Notes: a model not told the origin generated them from the letters alone. Shown: positions 1-8,361, counted from the stretch's first letter. The stretch is 64,000 bases of DNA from Sanguibacter antarcticus (GCF_002564005.1 NZ_PDJG01000001.1:1364001-1428000); one strand, 5' to 3'. Numbers and translations: made by a program.

Positions 1-201
1 GCAGCGGTCTCCGACAGCGTCTTGCTCGACAACGTCAAGGTGCACCGCCACGCACAGGTCCACCGGGCGATCATCGACAAGAACGTGGTCATCCATGAGC
101 GTGCCCGCGTCGGCCTCAACGCCGACGAGGACCGGGCACGGGGGTTCACCGTCACCGACTCCGGCATCACCGTCGTCCCGAAGGGAACGATCGTCGAGTA
201 G
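1..201 (+). CDS. glgC: Glucose-1-phosphate adenylyltransferase, C-terminal end (partial)
   Basis: The last 66 codons of ADP-glucose pyrophosphorylase, which makes ADP-glucose from glucose-1-phosphate and ATP for glycogen synthesis in the cytoplasm. Only the C-terminal left-handed beta-helix is present: hexapeptide-like turns (VSDSVLLDNVKVH, then RAIIDKNVVIHERARVG), followed by GLNADEDRARGF and the ending PKGTIVE, both familiar from actinobacterial GlgC. The nucleotidyltransferase domain lies upstream, outside the window, so no catalytic residue can be checked. The next gene, serB, is on the same strand 142 bases downstream; glgC and serB are often neighbours in actinobacteria. Identity rests on the tail alone. 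Confidence 0.8.
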   Translation, partial: AAVSDSVLLDNVKVHRHAQVHRAIIDKNVVIHERARVGLNADEDRARGFTVTDSGITVVPKGTIVE

Positions 202-331
202 CAGTCTCTGCCGCACCACCCGCTCTACCTCACCACCCGGGCGCCTCCGCGCCACGCGATCCTCACCGCGCACGTCGACGACGACGTGTCCGTGTCGTGG
301 TCGCCTCGCGGACGGCGCCCGGTCGTGCGTC

Positions 332-337
332 TAGGCT
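332..337 (+). promoter_or_regulatory. -10 hexamer (TAGGCT) of a probable leaderless serB transcript
   Basis: TAGGCT fits the actinobacterial TAnnnT -10 consensus and ends exactly six bases before the GTG at 344. No Shine-Dalgarno sequence precedes that GTG. This places the transcription start at or next to the start codon. The same geometry recurs at several other genes here. Confidence 0.5.
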
Positions 338-343
338 GGCGCC

Positions 344-1051
344 GTGACCGGACCCGCCACGCAGGACGCGCCAAGCAACTCCCCGAGACCGTCCGGGACG
401 CAGACCGACGACTGGGGGCCACGCCGCCTCCTCGTCATGGACGTCGACTCGACGCTCATCTCCCAGGAGGTGATCGAGCTCATCGCCGAGCACGCCGGCA
501 CACGCGCCGAGGTCGCCAACATCACCGAGCGCGCGATGCGCGGCGAGCTCGACTTCGCCGCCTCTCTCCGCGCACGGGTCGCTACCCTCGCGGGCGTCCC
601 CGTCTCAGCCCTCGGCGCGGTGCGTGAGCGTGCCACGTTCACGCCCGGGGCCCGCGAGCTCGTCGCCGAGTGCCACCGTCGCGGCTGGCTCGTCGCCCTC
701 GTCTCCGGCGGGTTCGAGGAGATCGTCGGACCGCTCGCTGCCGAGCTCGGCATCACGCGCTTCCGCGCGAACCGGCTCGAGGTCGCCGACGGCGTCCTCA
801 CCGGCCGCACGACAGGCCAGGTGGTCGACCGCGCCTACAAGGCCCAGACGCTGCGCGAGCTGGCCGCCGAGGCGAGCATCCCGCTCGAGTGCACCATCGC
901 CGTCGGTGACGGCGCGAACGACCTCGACATGATCGCCGCCGCCGGGATCGGGATCGCTTTTGCAGCAAAGCCTGTGGTCCGCGAGCAGGCGCCCTTCGCC
1001 GTAGACGGGCCACGTCTCGACGCCGTGCTCGCGGTCATCGACGCGCACTGA
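344..1051 (+). CDS. serB: Phosphoserine phosphatase SerB
   Basis: HAD-superfamily phosphatase that hydrolyses O-phosphoserine to serine, the last step of serine biosynthesis. The HAD nucleophile motif DVDST lies at residues 33-37 (Asp33 nucleophile, Asp35 acid/base). Motif II is in LVSGGF, and motif III/IV is GDGANDLDM near residues 188-196, which binds Mg2+. At 235 residues it is a single catalytic domain with a short disordered N-terminus and lacks the ACT domains of longer mycobacterial SerB2. The GTG start is chosen because a TAGGCT -10 sits six bases upstream, which suggests a leaderless mRNA. It converges on the phosphatase gene at 1098. Confidence 0.9.
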   Translation: MTGPATQDAPSNSPRPSGTQTDDWGPRRLLVMDVDSTLISQEVIELIAEHAGTRAEVANITERAMRGELDFAASLRARVATLAGVPVSALGAVRERATFTPGARELVAECHRRGWLVALVSGGFEEIVGPLAAELGITRFRANRLEVADGVLTGRTTGQVVDRAYKAQTLRELAAEASIPLECTIAVGDGANDLDMIAAAGIGIAFAAKPVVREQAPFAVDGPRLDAVLAVIDAH

Positions 1052-1097
1052 GGCAAGCGACCTGAGCCAAGAGCACGGAGCCGAGACGGCCCGCCCG

Positions 1098-1634
1098 TCA
1101 GGCCTCTGGACGACCGATGTGCGTGAGGACCGCGCCGGCAGCGGACCAGCCGGCCCACGGCGCGGCCGACTCCAGCACCACGTAGGTCGCGGTCTGCACA
1201 CCGACACGGACCTGCGCGAGCCCCGCGGAGTCCGAGCCCGGTCCGGCGAGACGCGCAGCGACAGCGGACATCACCGGCTCGTGCCCGACGACGAGAAGCG
1301 TCCGTACCTCGTCGTCCGTCTCGTGGACGAGCCGCAGGATGTCGTCGACACCCGCCGAGTAGACGTCTCCCGTCACCAGGACCTCCGGCTCGTCGTCGCC
1401 GAGGCCGGGCCGCAGCAGCTCCCACGTCTGGCGTGTCCTGAGGGCGTCCGAGCACACCACCCGCTCGGGGACGAGACCGAGCCCCGCGAGCGCTGTCCCG
1501 ACGCGAACAGCCTGCCGACGCCCCTGGAGGGCGAGCGGCCGCAGCTCGTCAGAGACGTTGCCGGCAGGCTCGGCCTTCGCGTGCCGCAAGAGCACGAGAC
1601 GACGGTACGAGCCGTCCTGCACCTTCAAGGTCAC
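1098..1634 (-). CDS. SixA-type histidine phosphatase family protein
   Basis: A 178-residue member of the histidine (branch 1) phosphatase superfamily, related to SixA phosphohistidine phosphatases. The RHG-type motif appears as LRHAKAEP with catalytic His18. The second conserved histidine is in VVGHEP near residue 117, and LALQGRRQA and CSDALRTRQTWE are typical family blocks. The physiological substrate cannot be read from sequence; SixA of E. coli acts on phosphorylated histidine of phosphotransfer proteins. The GTG start overlaps the fabI stop by four bases (GTGA), so it is probably translated together with fabI. It ends 46 bases from the convergent serB stop. Confidence 0.75.
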   Translation of the reverse strand: MTLKVQDGSYRRLVLLRHAKAEPAGNVSDELRPLALQGRRQAVRVGTALAGLGLVPERVVCSDALRTRQTWELLRPGLGDDEPEVLVTGDVYSAGVDDILRLVHETDDEVRTLLVVGHEPVMSAVAARLAGPGSDSAGLAQVRVGVQTATYVVLESAAPWAGWSAAGAVLTHIGRPEA

Positions 1635-2398
1635 AGGCCCATCGCATGGACGCCGCCGTCGACGTGGACGATCTCTCCTGTGGTGGCGGGGAACCAGTCA
1701 GACAGGAGCGCAGCGACGGCGCGAGCGGTCGGCTCCGGGTCGTGCTGGTCCCAGCCGAGCGGCGCCCGCTCGGGCCAGCCACCCTCCATCTTCTCGAAAC
1801 CGGGGATCGACTTGGCCGCGGTGGTGCGGATCGGCCCGGCAGAGACGAGGTTGACGCGGATCCCGGACGGACCGAGGTCGCGGGCGAGGTAGCGGGAGGT
1901 CGACTCGAAGGCCGCCTTCGCGACGCCCATCCAGTCGTAGACGGGCCAGGCGTAGCGGGCGTCGAACGTCAGGCCGACGATCGATCCGCCGGAGGACAGG
2001 AGCGGGAGGGTCGCGACCGCGAGCGACTTGAGCGAGTAGGCGGACACCTCGAGCGCCGTCGCGACGTCGGGCCACTCGCCGGTGAGGAAGTTCCCGCCCA
2101 TCACGGACTGTGGAGCGAATCCGATCGAGTGCACCACACCGTCGAGGTGGTCGGTGTGCTCGCGCACGCGACCCTCGAGCGCGGCCAGGTCCTCGGCGGA
2201 CGTGATGTCGAGCTCGACCACGGGTGCCGCCTCGGGGAGGCGCTTCGCGATCGCCTGGGTGAGGCGGAACTGGCGTCCGAACGAGGTGAGCACGACCTCG
2301 GCGCCTTCTTGCTGCGCCAGCCGAGCCACGTGGAACGCGATCGAGTGATCGGTCAGCACTCCTGTCACGAGCAGCTTCTTGCCTTCGAGCAGACCCAT
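1631..2398 (-). CDS. fabI: Enoyl-[acyl-carrier-protein] reductase (NADH) FabI
   Basis: NADH-dependent enoyl-ACP reductase, the last reduction of each fatty acid elongation cycle, orthologous to mycobacterial InhA by context. The 255-residue protein begins MGLLEGKKLLVTGVLTDHSI, the modified FabI nucleotide-binding turn. The catalytic pair is Tyr154 and Lys161 in Y-x6-K spacing (YDWMGVAK), and SAGPIRTTAAKSI is the substrate-loop block. The ATG at 2398 is used because reading further upstream gives a proline- and arginine-rich non-family extension. It lies 107 bases downstream of fabG on the same strand, the mabA-inhA arrangement. The target class is inhibited by isoniazid- or triclosan-type compounds. 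Confidence 0.93.
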   Translation of the reverse strand: MGLLEGKKLLVTGVLTDHSIAFHVARLAQQEGAEVVLTSFGRQFRLTQAIAKRLPEAAPVVELDITSAEDLAALEGRVREHTDHLDGVVHSIGFAPQSVMGGNFLTGEWPDVATALEVSAYSLKSLAVATLPLLSSGGSIVGLTFDARYAWPVYDWMGVAKAAFESTSRYLARDLGPSGIRVNLVSAGPIRTTAAKSIPGFEKMEGGWPERAPLGWDQHDPEPTARAVAALLSDWFPATTGEIVHVDGGVHAMGL

Positions 2399-2505
2399 CG
2401 TTGTCCTTCCGTCGGTGGTGGGGCGGGCGCACGGATCGCCGCTGCCCCACCCATGAGAATACTGGCGCGGCCACCTGTGGTGCCGCACGCTCGCGGTGCG
2501 GTGGG

Positions 2506-3210
2506 CTAGTGACCCATCCCCAGGCCACCGTCCACAGGGACGACGGCGCCGTTGATGTACCCGGCCTCCGGTGCGGCGAGGAACTGCACGACAGCAGCGA
2601 CCTCGTCGGGCTGGGCGAAGCGGCCTGCCGGGATCAGGGCCCGGTACGTGGCCTGACGCTCTTCCGGCAGCGCTGCCGTCATCGCGGTGTCGATGAACCC
2701 CGGAGCCACGACGTTCGCCGTGATGTTGCGGGCCCCGAGCTCACGGGTGATGGATCGTGCCATCCCGATGAGCGCGGCCTTCGACGCGGCGTAGTTGACC
2801 TGACCGGCGCCTCCGTAGAGACCGACCACGGACGAGATGAGGACGATACGACCGCTGCGGTTCTTGATCATCCCCTTGGACGCGCGGCGCACGCACCGGA
2901 ACGTACCGGTGAGATTGACGTCGATGACGTTCTCGAACTCGTCGTCCGTCATGCGCATGAGCAGCTGGTCGCGGGTGACGCCTGCGTTGGCGACGAGCAC
3001 CTCGACCGTGCCGAGCTCCGCCTCGATCGCCGTGAACGCTGCGTCGACCGCCGCGGTGTCGGTGATGTCGCCGACCACGCCGAACACGCCCGCTGGCAGG
3101 TCGCCCGAGCGGTAGATCGTCGCCACCTTGTCGCCGGCCGCCACGAAGCGTTCGGCGATGGCGCGGCCGATCCCACGGTTGGCGCCGGTCACCAGGACGA
3201 CCCGGGCCAT
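2506..3210 (-). CDS. fabG: 3-oxoacyl-[acyl-carrier-protein] reductase FabG
   Basis: NADPH-dependent beta-ketoacyl-ACP reductase of the short-chain dehydrogenase family, the first reductive step of fatty acid elongation. The 234-residue protein has the cofactor motif TGANRGIG (residues 8-15), NAGV at 75-78, the catalytic serine in SSVVG at 126-130, and Tyr140/Lys144 in YAASK. It ends with the typical GAVVPVDGGLGMGH. The ATG at 3210 is preferred: the open frame extends 51 codons further upstream, but that part has no family similarity. It is followed by fabI on the same strand, so the two probably form a fatty-acid-synthesis operon like mabA-inhA. Confidence 0.93.
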   Translation of the reverse strand: MARVVLVTGANRGIGRAIAERFVAAGDKVATIYRSGDLPAGVFGVVGDITDTAAVDAAFTAIEAELGTVEVLVANAGVTRDQLLMRMTDDEFENVIDVNLTGTFRCVRRASKGMIKNRSGRIVLISSVVGLYGGAGQVNYAASKAALIGMARSITRELGARNITANVVAPGFIDTAMTAALPEERQATYRALIPAGRFAQPDEVAAVVQFLAAPEAGYINGAVVPVDGGLGMGH

Positions 3211-3475
3211 CTTCTCGTTTCCCTCAGCCGGAGCCACGGGACCTCCTCGTCGATCGAGCTCGATGTGCACCACGCTCGCGGAGCGCGGCGGGACGAGCGT
3301 CGTGCTCGTCGTGCGGATAAAAACGTTAACGGACGCGCGGCCCTCGGCATGCGGAGGTTTCACTGCGTCTGCAGGTGGAGGGTAGTGGGAACCCTACACA
3401 TCGCGCCCGGATGCACCACTCGACGGTGGGATGCCTCACACCGTCCTCACGCCGCTGCCCGCCGTGGATCGCGCG

Positions 3476-3481
3476 TAAACT
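3476..3481 (+). promoter_or_regulatory. -10 hexamer (TAAACT) before the DUF3099 gene
   Basis: TAAACT, then six bases, then the GTG at 3488. No ribosome-binding site lies between them, so a leaderless transcript is likely. The 277-base region 3211-3487 between divergent fabG and this gene also holds an 8-bp palindrome CGTTAACG (3324-3331) of unknown meaning. Confidence 0.5.
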
Positions 3482-3487
3482 CGTCGA

Positions 3488-3898
3488 GTGAAGACACCCG
3501 GCTCGATCAGGCTCGGGCGCCGTGGCAGAGGTGGCACTCGTACCGACGGCAGCACCGGCCCCCGACAGACGCCCGAGGTCTACCGCATCACGTCGGCGGC
3601 AGACTCCCTCAGCGACGACCAGTCGCGGCGGGTCAAGCGGTACCTCCTCCAGATGTCCATCCGCATGGCGTGCATCATCGGAGCCGTGTTCGTCGACGGT
3701 ATCTTCATGTGGGTCCTGCTCCTGGGAGCGGTCCTGCTGCCGTACGCCGCTGTCATCGACGCGAACTCCGGCAGGGAGCGACGCGACGACGACCTTCCAC
3801 CCATGGACTACCACCGCCAGCTGCCTGGAGTGCCCGTGTCTCCCACCGTCCCCCTCGCAGAACCCTCGTCGTACACGGCAGGAGCGCACCATGTCTGA
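3488..3898 (+). CDS. DUF3099 family membrane protein
   Basis: A 136-residue protein matching the DUF3099 pattern of actinobacteria: YRITSAADSLSDDQSRRVKRYLLQMSIRM, then two closely spaced hydrophobic segments (about residues 61-90, ACIIGAVFVDGIFMWVLLLG and AVLLPYAAVI), then a soluble tail. This gives a two-helix hairpin membrane protein with both ends probably cytoplasmic. The function is unknown. The GTG start has a -10 hexamer six bases upstream. Its end overlaps the next small gene by eight bases, and that gene is followed by SURF1, so the three are likely co-transcribed; a link to respiratory-chain assembly is only guilt by association. Confidence 0.75.
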   Translation: MKTPGSIRLGRRGRGGTRTDGSTGPRQTPEVYRITSAADSLSDDQSRRVKRYLLQMSIRMACIIGAVFVDGIFMWVLLLGAVLLPYAAVIDANSGRERRDDDLPPMDYHRQLPGVPVSPTVPLAEPSSYTAGAHHV

Positions 3899-4136
3899 CG
3901 TTCTCGGTCTCGCCGACCCGCTCGACGACGAGCTCGTCTGCAGCGGCAAAGGCTGCCGCGCCGTCGCCACGTGGGGACTGCTGTGGAACAACCCGAAGAT
4001 CCACACGCCGCAGCGTCGCAAGGTGTGGCTCGCCTGCGACGACCACCGCGAGCACCTCGAGACCTTCCTCGGCGCCCGCGACTTCCTCCGTGCGACGGTC
4101 CCGGTGAGCGACCTCGAGCAACGGACCGCTCCTTGA
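3891..4136 (+). CDS. Small conserved Cys/His protein (often labelled 'acetone carboxylase')
   Basis: An 81-residue protein of a widespread actinobacterial family that databases often call acetone carboxylase, although it is far too short to be one. It contains VCSGKGCRAVATWGLLWNNP with two cysteines five apart, then VWLACDDHREHLETFL with a third cysteine and two histidines. The C-x4-C ... C-x2-H spacing suggests a small metal-binding fold, which is my inference. The ATG at 3891 overlaps the end of the DUF3099 gene by eight bases, and the SURF1 ATG follows its stop by two bases. The family recurs between DUF3099 and SURF1, so a role linked to cytochrome oxidase or the membrane is possible. Confidence 0.65.
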   Translation: MSDVLGLADPLDDELVCSGKGCRAVATWGLLWNNPKIHTPQRRKVWLACDDHREHLETFLGARDFLRATVPVSDLEQRTAP

Positions 4137-4138
4137 CC

Positions 4139-5080
4139 ATGAGCGCCACACGCTCCCGCACACCGTCGGAGCCTGCTGACGCGCACGGCGGCGAGCTCCC
4201 CGAACGCACCGTCCGCCAGTGGATCGTCCTGTGGGCCGGGGTGCTCCTGCTCGTCGTCGGGTGCCTCGCCGCGTCGCACTGGCAGTGGAACAGGTATGTC
4301 GCGCGCTCCGCCGCCATCGACCTCATCGAGAGCAACTACGCGTCCGCACCGGTCCCCATCGACAACCTGCTCCCTGGTCCCGGGGCCACCGTGGACCCGG
4401 ACGACGTGTGGCGATCAGTGACCGTCCACGGACACTACGACCCGGAGCGCACCGCGCTCCTGCGCAACCGTCCGGTGAACGGGCAAGCGTCTTTCCACGT
4501 CCTCGTCCCCTTCGTCACCGACGCCGGGACCGTCCTCGTGGTCAACCGCGGCTGGCTGCAGTACGACGCCGGCAGCGCCGGGCCCAGCGCCGTCCCCGCA
4601 CCGCCGAGCGGCGAGACGACGATCACGGTGCGTCTGCGTGCGAACGAGCCCGCATCGACCCGTGGCGCACCGGCCGGCCAGGTCCAGGCGATCAACGTCG
4701 GCCAGGTCCTCGACGCGGGCACCGCCGGCGGCGAGCGGGCCGACGGGCTGGGGTACGACGCGTACGGGTCTCTCGCGTCAGAGGACCCGGCGCCCGCCGA
4801 GCCGATCTTCGCGCTCCCGAGGCCGGACACCGACCCCGGCTCGCACCTGTCCTACACGTTCCAGTGGCTCGTGTTCGCGGTCGGGGGCTTCGTCGGTGTG
4901 CTCGTCCTCCTGCGTCGAGAGAAGCAAGAACGCGTGCTTGTTGAGCTGGACGGCACCGAGCACCCCTTCGCCGCCGGTCCGGCCGCACCAGGCGGTCGGA
5001 GACGACGCGACGGCTCGGCGCGGGTGCCGAGCGCCGAAGAGATCGAAGACGCTCTCATCGACGCCCAGGACGCCCGCTGA
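4139..5080 (+). CDS. SURF1 family cytochrome oxidase biogenesis protein
   Basis: SURF1 homologue, an inner-membrane factor that helps insert heme A into cytochrome aa3 oxidase subunit I. The 313-residue protein shows the family architecture: an N-terminal membrane helix (about 25-45, VLWAGVLLLVVGCLAASHWQ), then a large extracytoplasmic domain with VTVHGHYDPERTALLRNRPV and VLVVNRGWL, both conserved SURF1 blocks. A second membrane helix follows near 240-262 (SYTFQWLVFAVGGFVGVL) and then a charged tail. The ATG follows the preceding gene's stop by two bases. Heme A synthase is encoded elsewhere in the window at 21557, consistent with an aa3-type oxidase in this organism. It ends ten bases from the convergent ABC-F gene. 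Confidence 0.88.
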   Translation: MSATRSRTPSEPADAHGGELPERTVRQWIVLWAGVLLLVVGCLAASHWQWNRYVARSAAIDLIESNYASAPVPIDNLLPGPGATVDPDDVWRSVTVHGHYDPERTALLRNRPVNGQASFHVLVPFVTDAGTVLVVNRGWLQYDAGSAGPSAVPAPPSGETTITVRLRANEPASTRGAPAGQVQAINVGQVLDAGTAGGERADGLGYDAYGSLASEDPAPAEPIFALPRPDTDPGSHLSYTFQWLVFAVGGFVGVLVLLRREKQERVLVELDGTEHPFAAGPAAPGGRRRRDGSARVPSAEEIEDALIDAQDAR

Positions 5081-5090
5081 CCCGCACGCC

Positions 5091-6689
5091 TCAGGCGAGC
5101 TCGATGAGCTCCGCGTAGGAGTCGTTCCAGAGGTCCTCGTCACCGTCAGGCAGCAGGAGGACACGCTCGGGTGCGAGCGCCGCGACGGCCCCGGCATCGT
5201 GGGTGACCATGACCACGGCGCCTTCGTAGGTCTTCAGTGCGCCGAGGATCTCAGCGCGCGAGGCCGGGTCGAGGTTGTTCGTCGGCTCGTCGAGAAGAAG
5301 GACGTTCGCCGAGGACACGACGAGGGCCGCGAGCGCGAGCCGCGTCTTCTCACCACCCGAGAGCACGTTCGTCGGCTTGTGCGCGTCGTCGCCCGAGAAG
5401 AGGAAGGACCCGAGGGTGGACCGGACCTCGACGTCGGTGAGGTCCGGGGCGCTGTGCCGCAGGTTCTCGACGACGGTCAGAGACATGTCGAGCGTCTCGT
5501 GCTCCTGGGCGTAGTAGCCGAGTTTGAGCCCGTGCCCTGCGTCGACCGTCCCGGTGTCGGACGCCTCGACGCCTGCCAGGATGCGCAGGAGCGTCGTCTT
5601 GCCGGCACCGTTGAACCCGAGGATGACGACGCGGCTCCCCCGGTCGATCGCGAGGTCGACCCCGGTGAAGACCTCCTGCGAGCCGTAGGCCTTGCTGAGC
5701 CCGGACGCGGTGAGCGGCACCCGGCCGCAGGGCGCGGGTGTCGGGAAGCGCAGCTTCGCCACCTTGTCGTTGGCGCGCTCGCCCTCGAGCGAGGACAGCA
5801 TGCGTTCGGCACGGCGGATCATGTTCTGCGCGGCGACGGCCTTCGTGGCCTTCGCGCGCATCTTCTCGGCCTGGACCATGAGGACCGACGCCTTCTTCTC
5901 GGCGTTGGCCCGCTCGCGGCGGCGGCGGCGCTCGTCCGTCTCTCGCTGGAGCAGGTAGGCGTCCCAGCCGAGGGCGTACTGGTCGAGCTCGCCGCGGTTG
6001 GCGTCCAGGTGGAACACCTTGTTGACGGTGGCGCGCATGAGCTCGTTGTCGTGGCTGATGACGACGAAGCCGCCGGAGTAGTTCTTGAGGTACTCGCGCA
6101 GCCACGTGATCGAGTCGGCGTCGAGGTGGTTGGTCGGCTCGTCGAGCAGGAGGGTCCCGACGCCGGAGAAGAGGATGCGTGCGAGCTCGACGCGGCGACG
6201 CTGGCCACCGGAGAGCGTGCCGATCTTCTGGCTGAGGACGCGCTCGTCGAGCCCGAGGTTGGACGCGATGCGCTCCGCCTCGCTCTCGGCTGCGTAGCCG
6301 CCGGCCGCGGTAAAGCGCTCTTCCAGCCCGGGGTAGCGGTCCATCGCGGCCTGCTGCGTCGCCTCGTCGGCGCTCGCCATCTCGCCCTCGGTGTCGCGCA
6401 TCTCGCGCACGAGCTTGTCGAGGCTGCGTGCGGACAGCACGCGGTCCATGGCGATCATCTCCATGTCCCCGGTGCGCGGGTCCTGCGGGAGATATCCGAT
6501 GTCCCCACCACGCGTGATCTGACCGGCCGTGGGCAGCGTCTCGCCGGCCAGCGCCTTGGTGAGCGTGGTCTTTCCGGCTCCGTTACGGCCGACGAGGCCG
6601 ATCCTGTCCCCCGCAGCGATGCGGAAGGTAGCCTCTTCGAGAAGGACGCGGGCGCCGACCCGTAGTTCAACGGCGTGGGCTGAGATCAC
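5091..6689 (-). CDS. ABC-F family ATP-binding protein (ribosome-associated)
   Basis: A 532-residue protein with two ABC cassettes and no membrane segments, which defines the ABC-F class that acts on ribosomes. Cassette 1 has Walker A GRNGAGKTT, signature LSGGQRRRVELARIL and Walker B LLLDEPTNHLD. Cassette 2 has GFNGAGKTT, LSGGEKTRLALAAL and LLLDEPTNNLD. An Arg/Lys-rich linker between them is the ribosome-reaching arm. The N-terminus MISAHAVELRVGARVLLEE resembles the Rv1473 subgroup. The GTG at 6689 is chosen because a strong GGAGG lies nine bases upstream. It may be a translation factor or give macrolide-type resistance; sequence alone cannot decide. Confidence 0.88.
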   Translation of the reverse strand: MISAHAVELRVGARVLLEEATFRIAAGDRIGLVGRNGAGKTTLTKALAGETLPTAGQITRGGDIGYLPQDPRTGDMEMIAMDRVLSARSLDKLVREMRDTEGEMASADEATQQAAMDRYPGLEERFTAAGGYAAESEAERIASNLGLDERVLSQKIGTLSGGQRRRVELARILFSGVGTLLLDEPTNHLDADSITWLREYLKNYSGGFVVISHDNELMRATVNKVFHLDANRGELDQYALGWDAYLLQRETDERRRRRERANAEKKASVLMVQAEKMRAKATKAVAAQNMIRRAERMLSSLEGERANDKVAKLRFPTPAPCGRVPLTASGLSKAYGSQEVFTGVDLAIDRGSRVVILGFNGAGKTTLLRILAGVEASDTGTVDAGHGLKLGYYAQEHETLDMSLTVVENLRHSAPDLTDVEVRSTLGSFLFSGDDAHKPTNVLSGGEKTRLALAALVVSSANVLLLDEPTNNLDPASRAEILGALKTYEGAVVMVTHDAGAVAALAPERVLLLPDGDEDLWNDSYAELIELA

Positions 6690-6790
6690 TGAGGTTTCCT
6701 CCGTAGGATGCCCATAAGTCTTGGGGGCGGGCACAAACGTCACCAATTCTATGGGCGGATAGCCTTCACAGGGCACCACTGTGACCGATC

Positions 6791-6807
6791 ACGCGTGTGA
6801 CACGCGT
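6791..6807. promoter_or_regulatory. 17-bp perfect palindrome upstream of bioY
   Basis: ACGCGTGT-G-ACACGCGT is a perfect inverted repeat of two 8-bp arms around one base. It lies 62 bases before the bioY ATG in the divergent region shared with the ABC-F gene. A second, weaker dyad TCACAG-N7-CTGTGA lies just upstream at 6766-6784. The size and position fit a dimeric repressor operator for the biotin uptake operon. I do not recognise it as a known BirA or BioQ site. Confidence 0.45.
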
Positions 6808-6869
6808 CGACGGTCCCCCCTGTGTGCACCATCATCTGAGGCGACACCGCCGCGACCCGTGGGAGAACG

Positions 6870-7589
6870 ATGACGAACAGCACGGTGCGAACGACGCCGA
6901 CCCCGCCGCTGGACGGTGCCGACCCGGCCCCGACGACGAGCAGCAGCCCGGTCCTCGTGAAGGGTGCTGTGCAGCAGCCGGAGACCGGTGAGCCGCACGC
7001 CGCTCGCCGTGAGCTGACGGCGTCGTCGCCGGGCCGTGACATCGCGCTCGTCTCGACCTTCGCCGCGCTCGTCGCGGTGTGCGCGCTGCTTCCGGCGATC
7101 ACCGTGGGCAACGGGCTCGTCCCGATCACCCTGCAGACCTTCGCCGTCCTGCTGACCGGTGCCGTCCTCGGGTGGCGCCGGGCGGGGCTCGCGATCCTCC
7201 TGTATCTCGCGGTGGGCACTGCGGGTGTCCCGATCTTCTCCAACGGCCGGTCGGGTCCCGGCGTCTTCGCCGGCCCGTCGACCGGCTATCTCGTCGCGTT
7301 CCCCCTCGCCGCGATGCTCGCGGGGGTCCTCGTCTCCCGCATCCGTGCATCGGTCACCCGAGTCCGGCGCACCGGCCTGACGTTCCTCGGCTGCTTCGCT
7401 GCCAGCCTCGTGACGATCCACCCGCTCGGGATCCTCGGCCTGATGTGGCGTGCGGACCTGTCGTTCACCGAGGCCGTCGTCACGGATGCGGTGTTCCTCC
7501 CGGGGGACATCGTCAAGTGCCTCGCGGTCGCGGTCGTCGCGACAGCGGTGGTGCGCGCGTTCCCGGCCTTGTCCGCTCCGAAGCGCTGA
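6870..7589 (+). CDS. bioY: Biotin transporter substrate-binding component BioY
   Basis: S-component of an energy-coupling-factor biotin importer. The 239-residue protein carries a hydrophilic N-terminal extension of about 55 residues, then six hydrophobic segments. BioY blocks are visible: PITLQTFAVLLTGAVLGWRRAG and GVPIFSNGRSGPGVFAGPSTGYL, the conserved glycine-rich region of the family. The start is an ATG with GGGAGAA seven bases upstream. The two ECF partners bioM and bioN follow within 16 bases and by overlap, so this is a complete bioYMN transporter. Expression is probably under the palindrome at 6791. The extended N-terminus is longer than in many BioY proteins and is probably disordered. 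Confidence 0.92.
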   Translation: MTNSTVRTTPTPPLDGADPAPTTSSSPVLVKGAVQQPETGEPHAARRELTASSPGRDIALVSTFAALVAVCALLPAITVGNGLVPITLQTFAVLLTGAVLGWRRAGLAILLYLAVGTAGVPIFSNGRSGPGVFAGPSTGYLVAFPLAAMLAGVLVSRIRASVTRVRRTGLTFLGCFAASLVTIHPLGILGLMWRADLSFTEAVVTDAVFLPGDIVKCLAVAVVATAVVRAFPALSAPKR

Positions 7590-7605
7590 CCGTGCGCACC
7601 GACAC

Positions 7606-8361
7606 GTGATCGAGCTCGACGCAGCGAGCGTCTGCGTCGACAGCCCGTCGGGCGAGCTGACGATCCTCGCGCCCACGACGATGACGCTCACGGAACAGCG
7701 CGTGAGCGTCATCGGGGCGAACGGTTCCGGGAAGTCGACCCTCGCGCGGCTCGTCAACGGACTCGCCCTCCCGACGACCGGCTACGTCCGGGTCGACGGG
7801 CTCGACTCGCACGACGACGGGGCAGCCGTGCGTCGGCGGGTCGGTTTCGTCTTCAGCAACGCCGACTCCCAGATCGTCATGCCGACGCCCCTCGAGGACG
7901 TCGCGCTCTCGCTGCGACGCCTCGGCCTCAAGGGCCGCGAGCGCACCGATCGCGCACGGCAGATCCTCGCGCAGTACTCCCTCGACCACCTCGCTGACGT
8001 GAGCGTCCATGCTCTCTCGGGCGGCCAGAAGCAGCTGCTCGCTCTTGCTGGGGTGCTCGCGACGGAACCGAGCATCCTCGTGTGCGACGAGCCCACGACG
8101 TTGCTCGACCTGAGGTGGCGCACGCACGTCAACGACCTCCTTGCCGCGCTCGACCAGCAGGTGCTGCACGTCACCCACGATCTCGAGGCGGCGCTGCTCG
8201 CCGACCGGGTCCTCGTCGTCGACGAGGGCAGGGTCGTCTTCGACGGCACGGCGTCGGCGGCCGTCGCTCACTACCGTGCGCTCATGGCACCGTCCACGGC
8301 GCCGCACGATGGTGCCCCAGACGCGGGTCGCGTGGTCCACGACGGCGCCGAGGACGCGTGA
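7606..8361 (+). CDS. bioM: Biotin ECF transporter ATPase BioM
   Basis: ATP-binding A-component of the biotin ECF transporter, of the CbiO/BioM type. The 251-residue protein has Walker A GANGSGKST (residues 37-45), Q-loop FSNADSQIVMPT, signature LSGGQKQLLALAG, Walker B ILVCDEPTTLLD and switch histidine in VLHVTHDLE. The Q-loop with VMPT followed by EDVA is typical of ECF ATPases, which normally read QxVxxxVxxEDVAF. The GTG at 7606 lies 16 bases after bioY and has no clear ribosome-binding site, so translation is probably coupled. The bioN start overlaps its stop as GTGA. Confidence 0.88.
   Translation: MIELDAASVCVDSPSGELTILAPTTMTLTEQRVSVIGANGSGKSTLARLVNGLALPTTGYVRVDGLDSHDDGAAVRRRVGFVFSNADSQIVMPTPLEDVALSLRRLGLKGRERTDRARQILAQYSLDHLADVSVHALSGGQKQLLALAGVLATEPSILVCDEPTTLLDLRWRTHVNDLLAALDQQVLHVTHDLEAALLADRVLVVDEGRVVFDGTASAAVAHYRALMAPSTAPHDGAPDAGRVVHDGAEDA

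Noticed and set aside
1083..1098. Hairpin between serB and the SixA-type gene as a terminator
   Set aside because: Only five reliable base pairs and it overlaps the stop codon; too weak to call.
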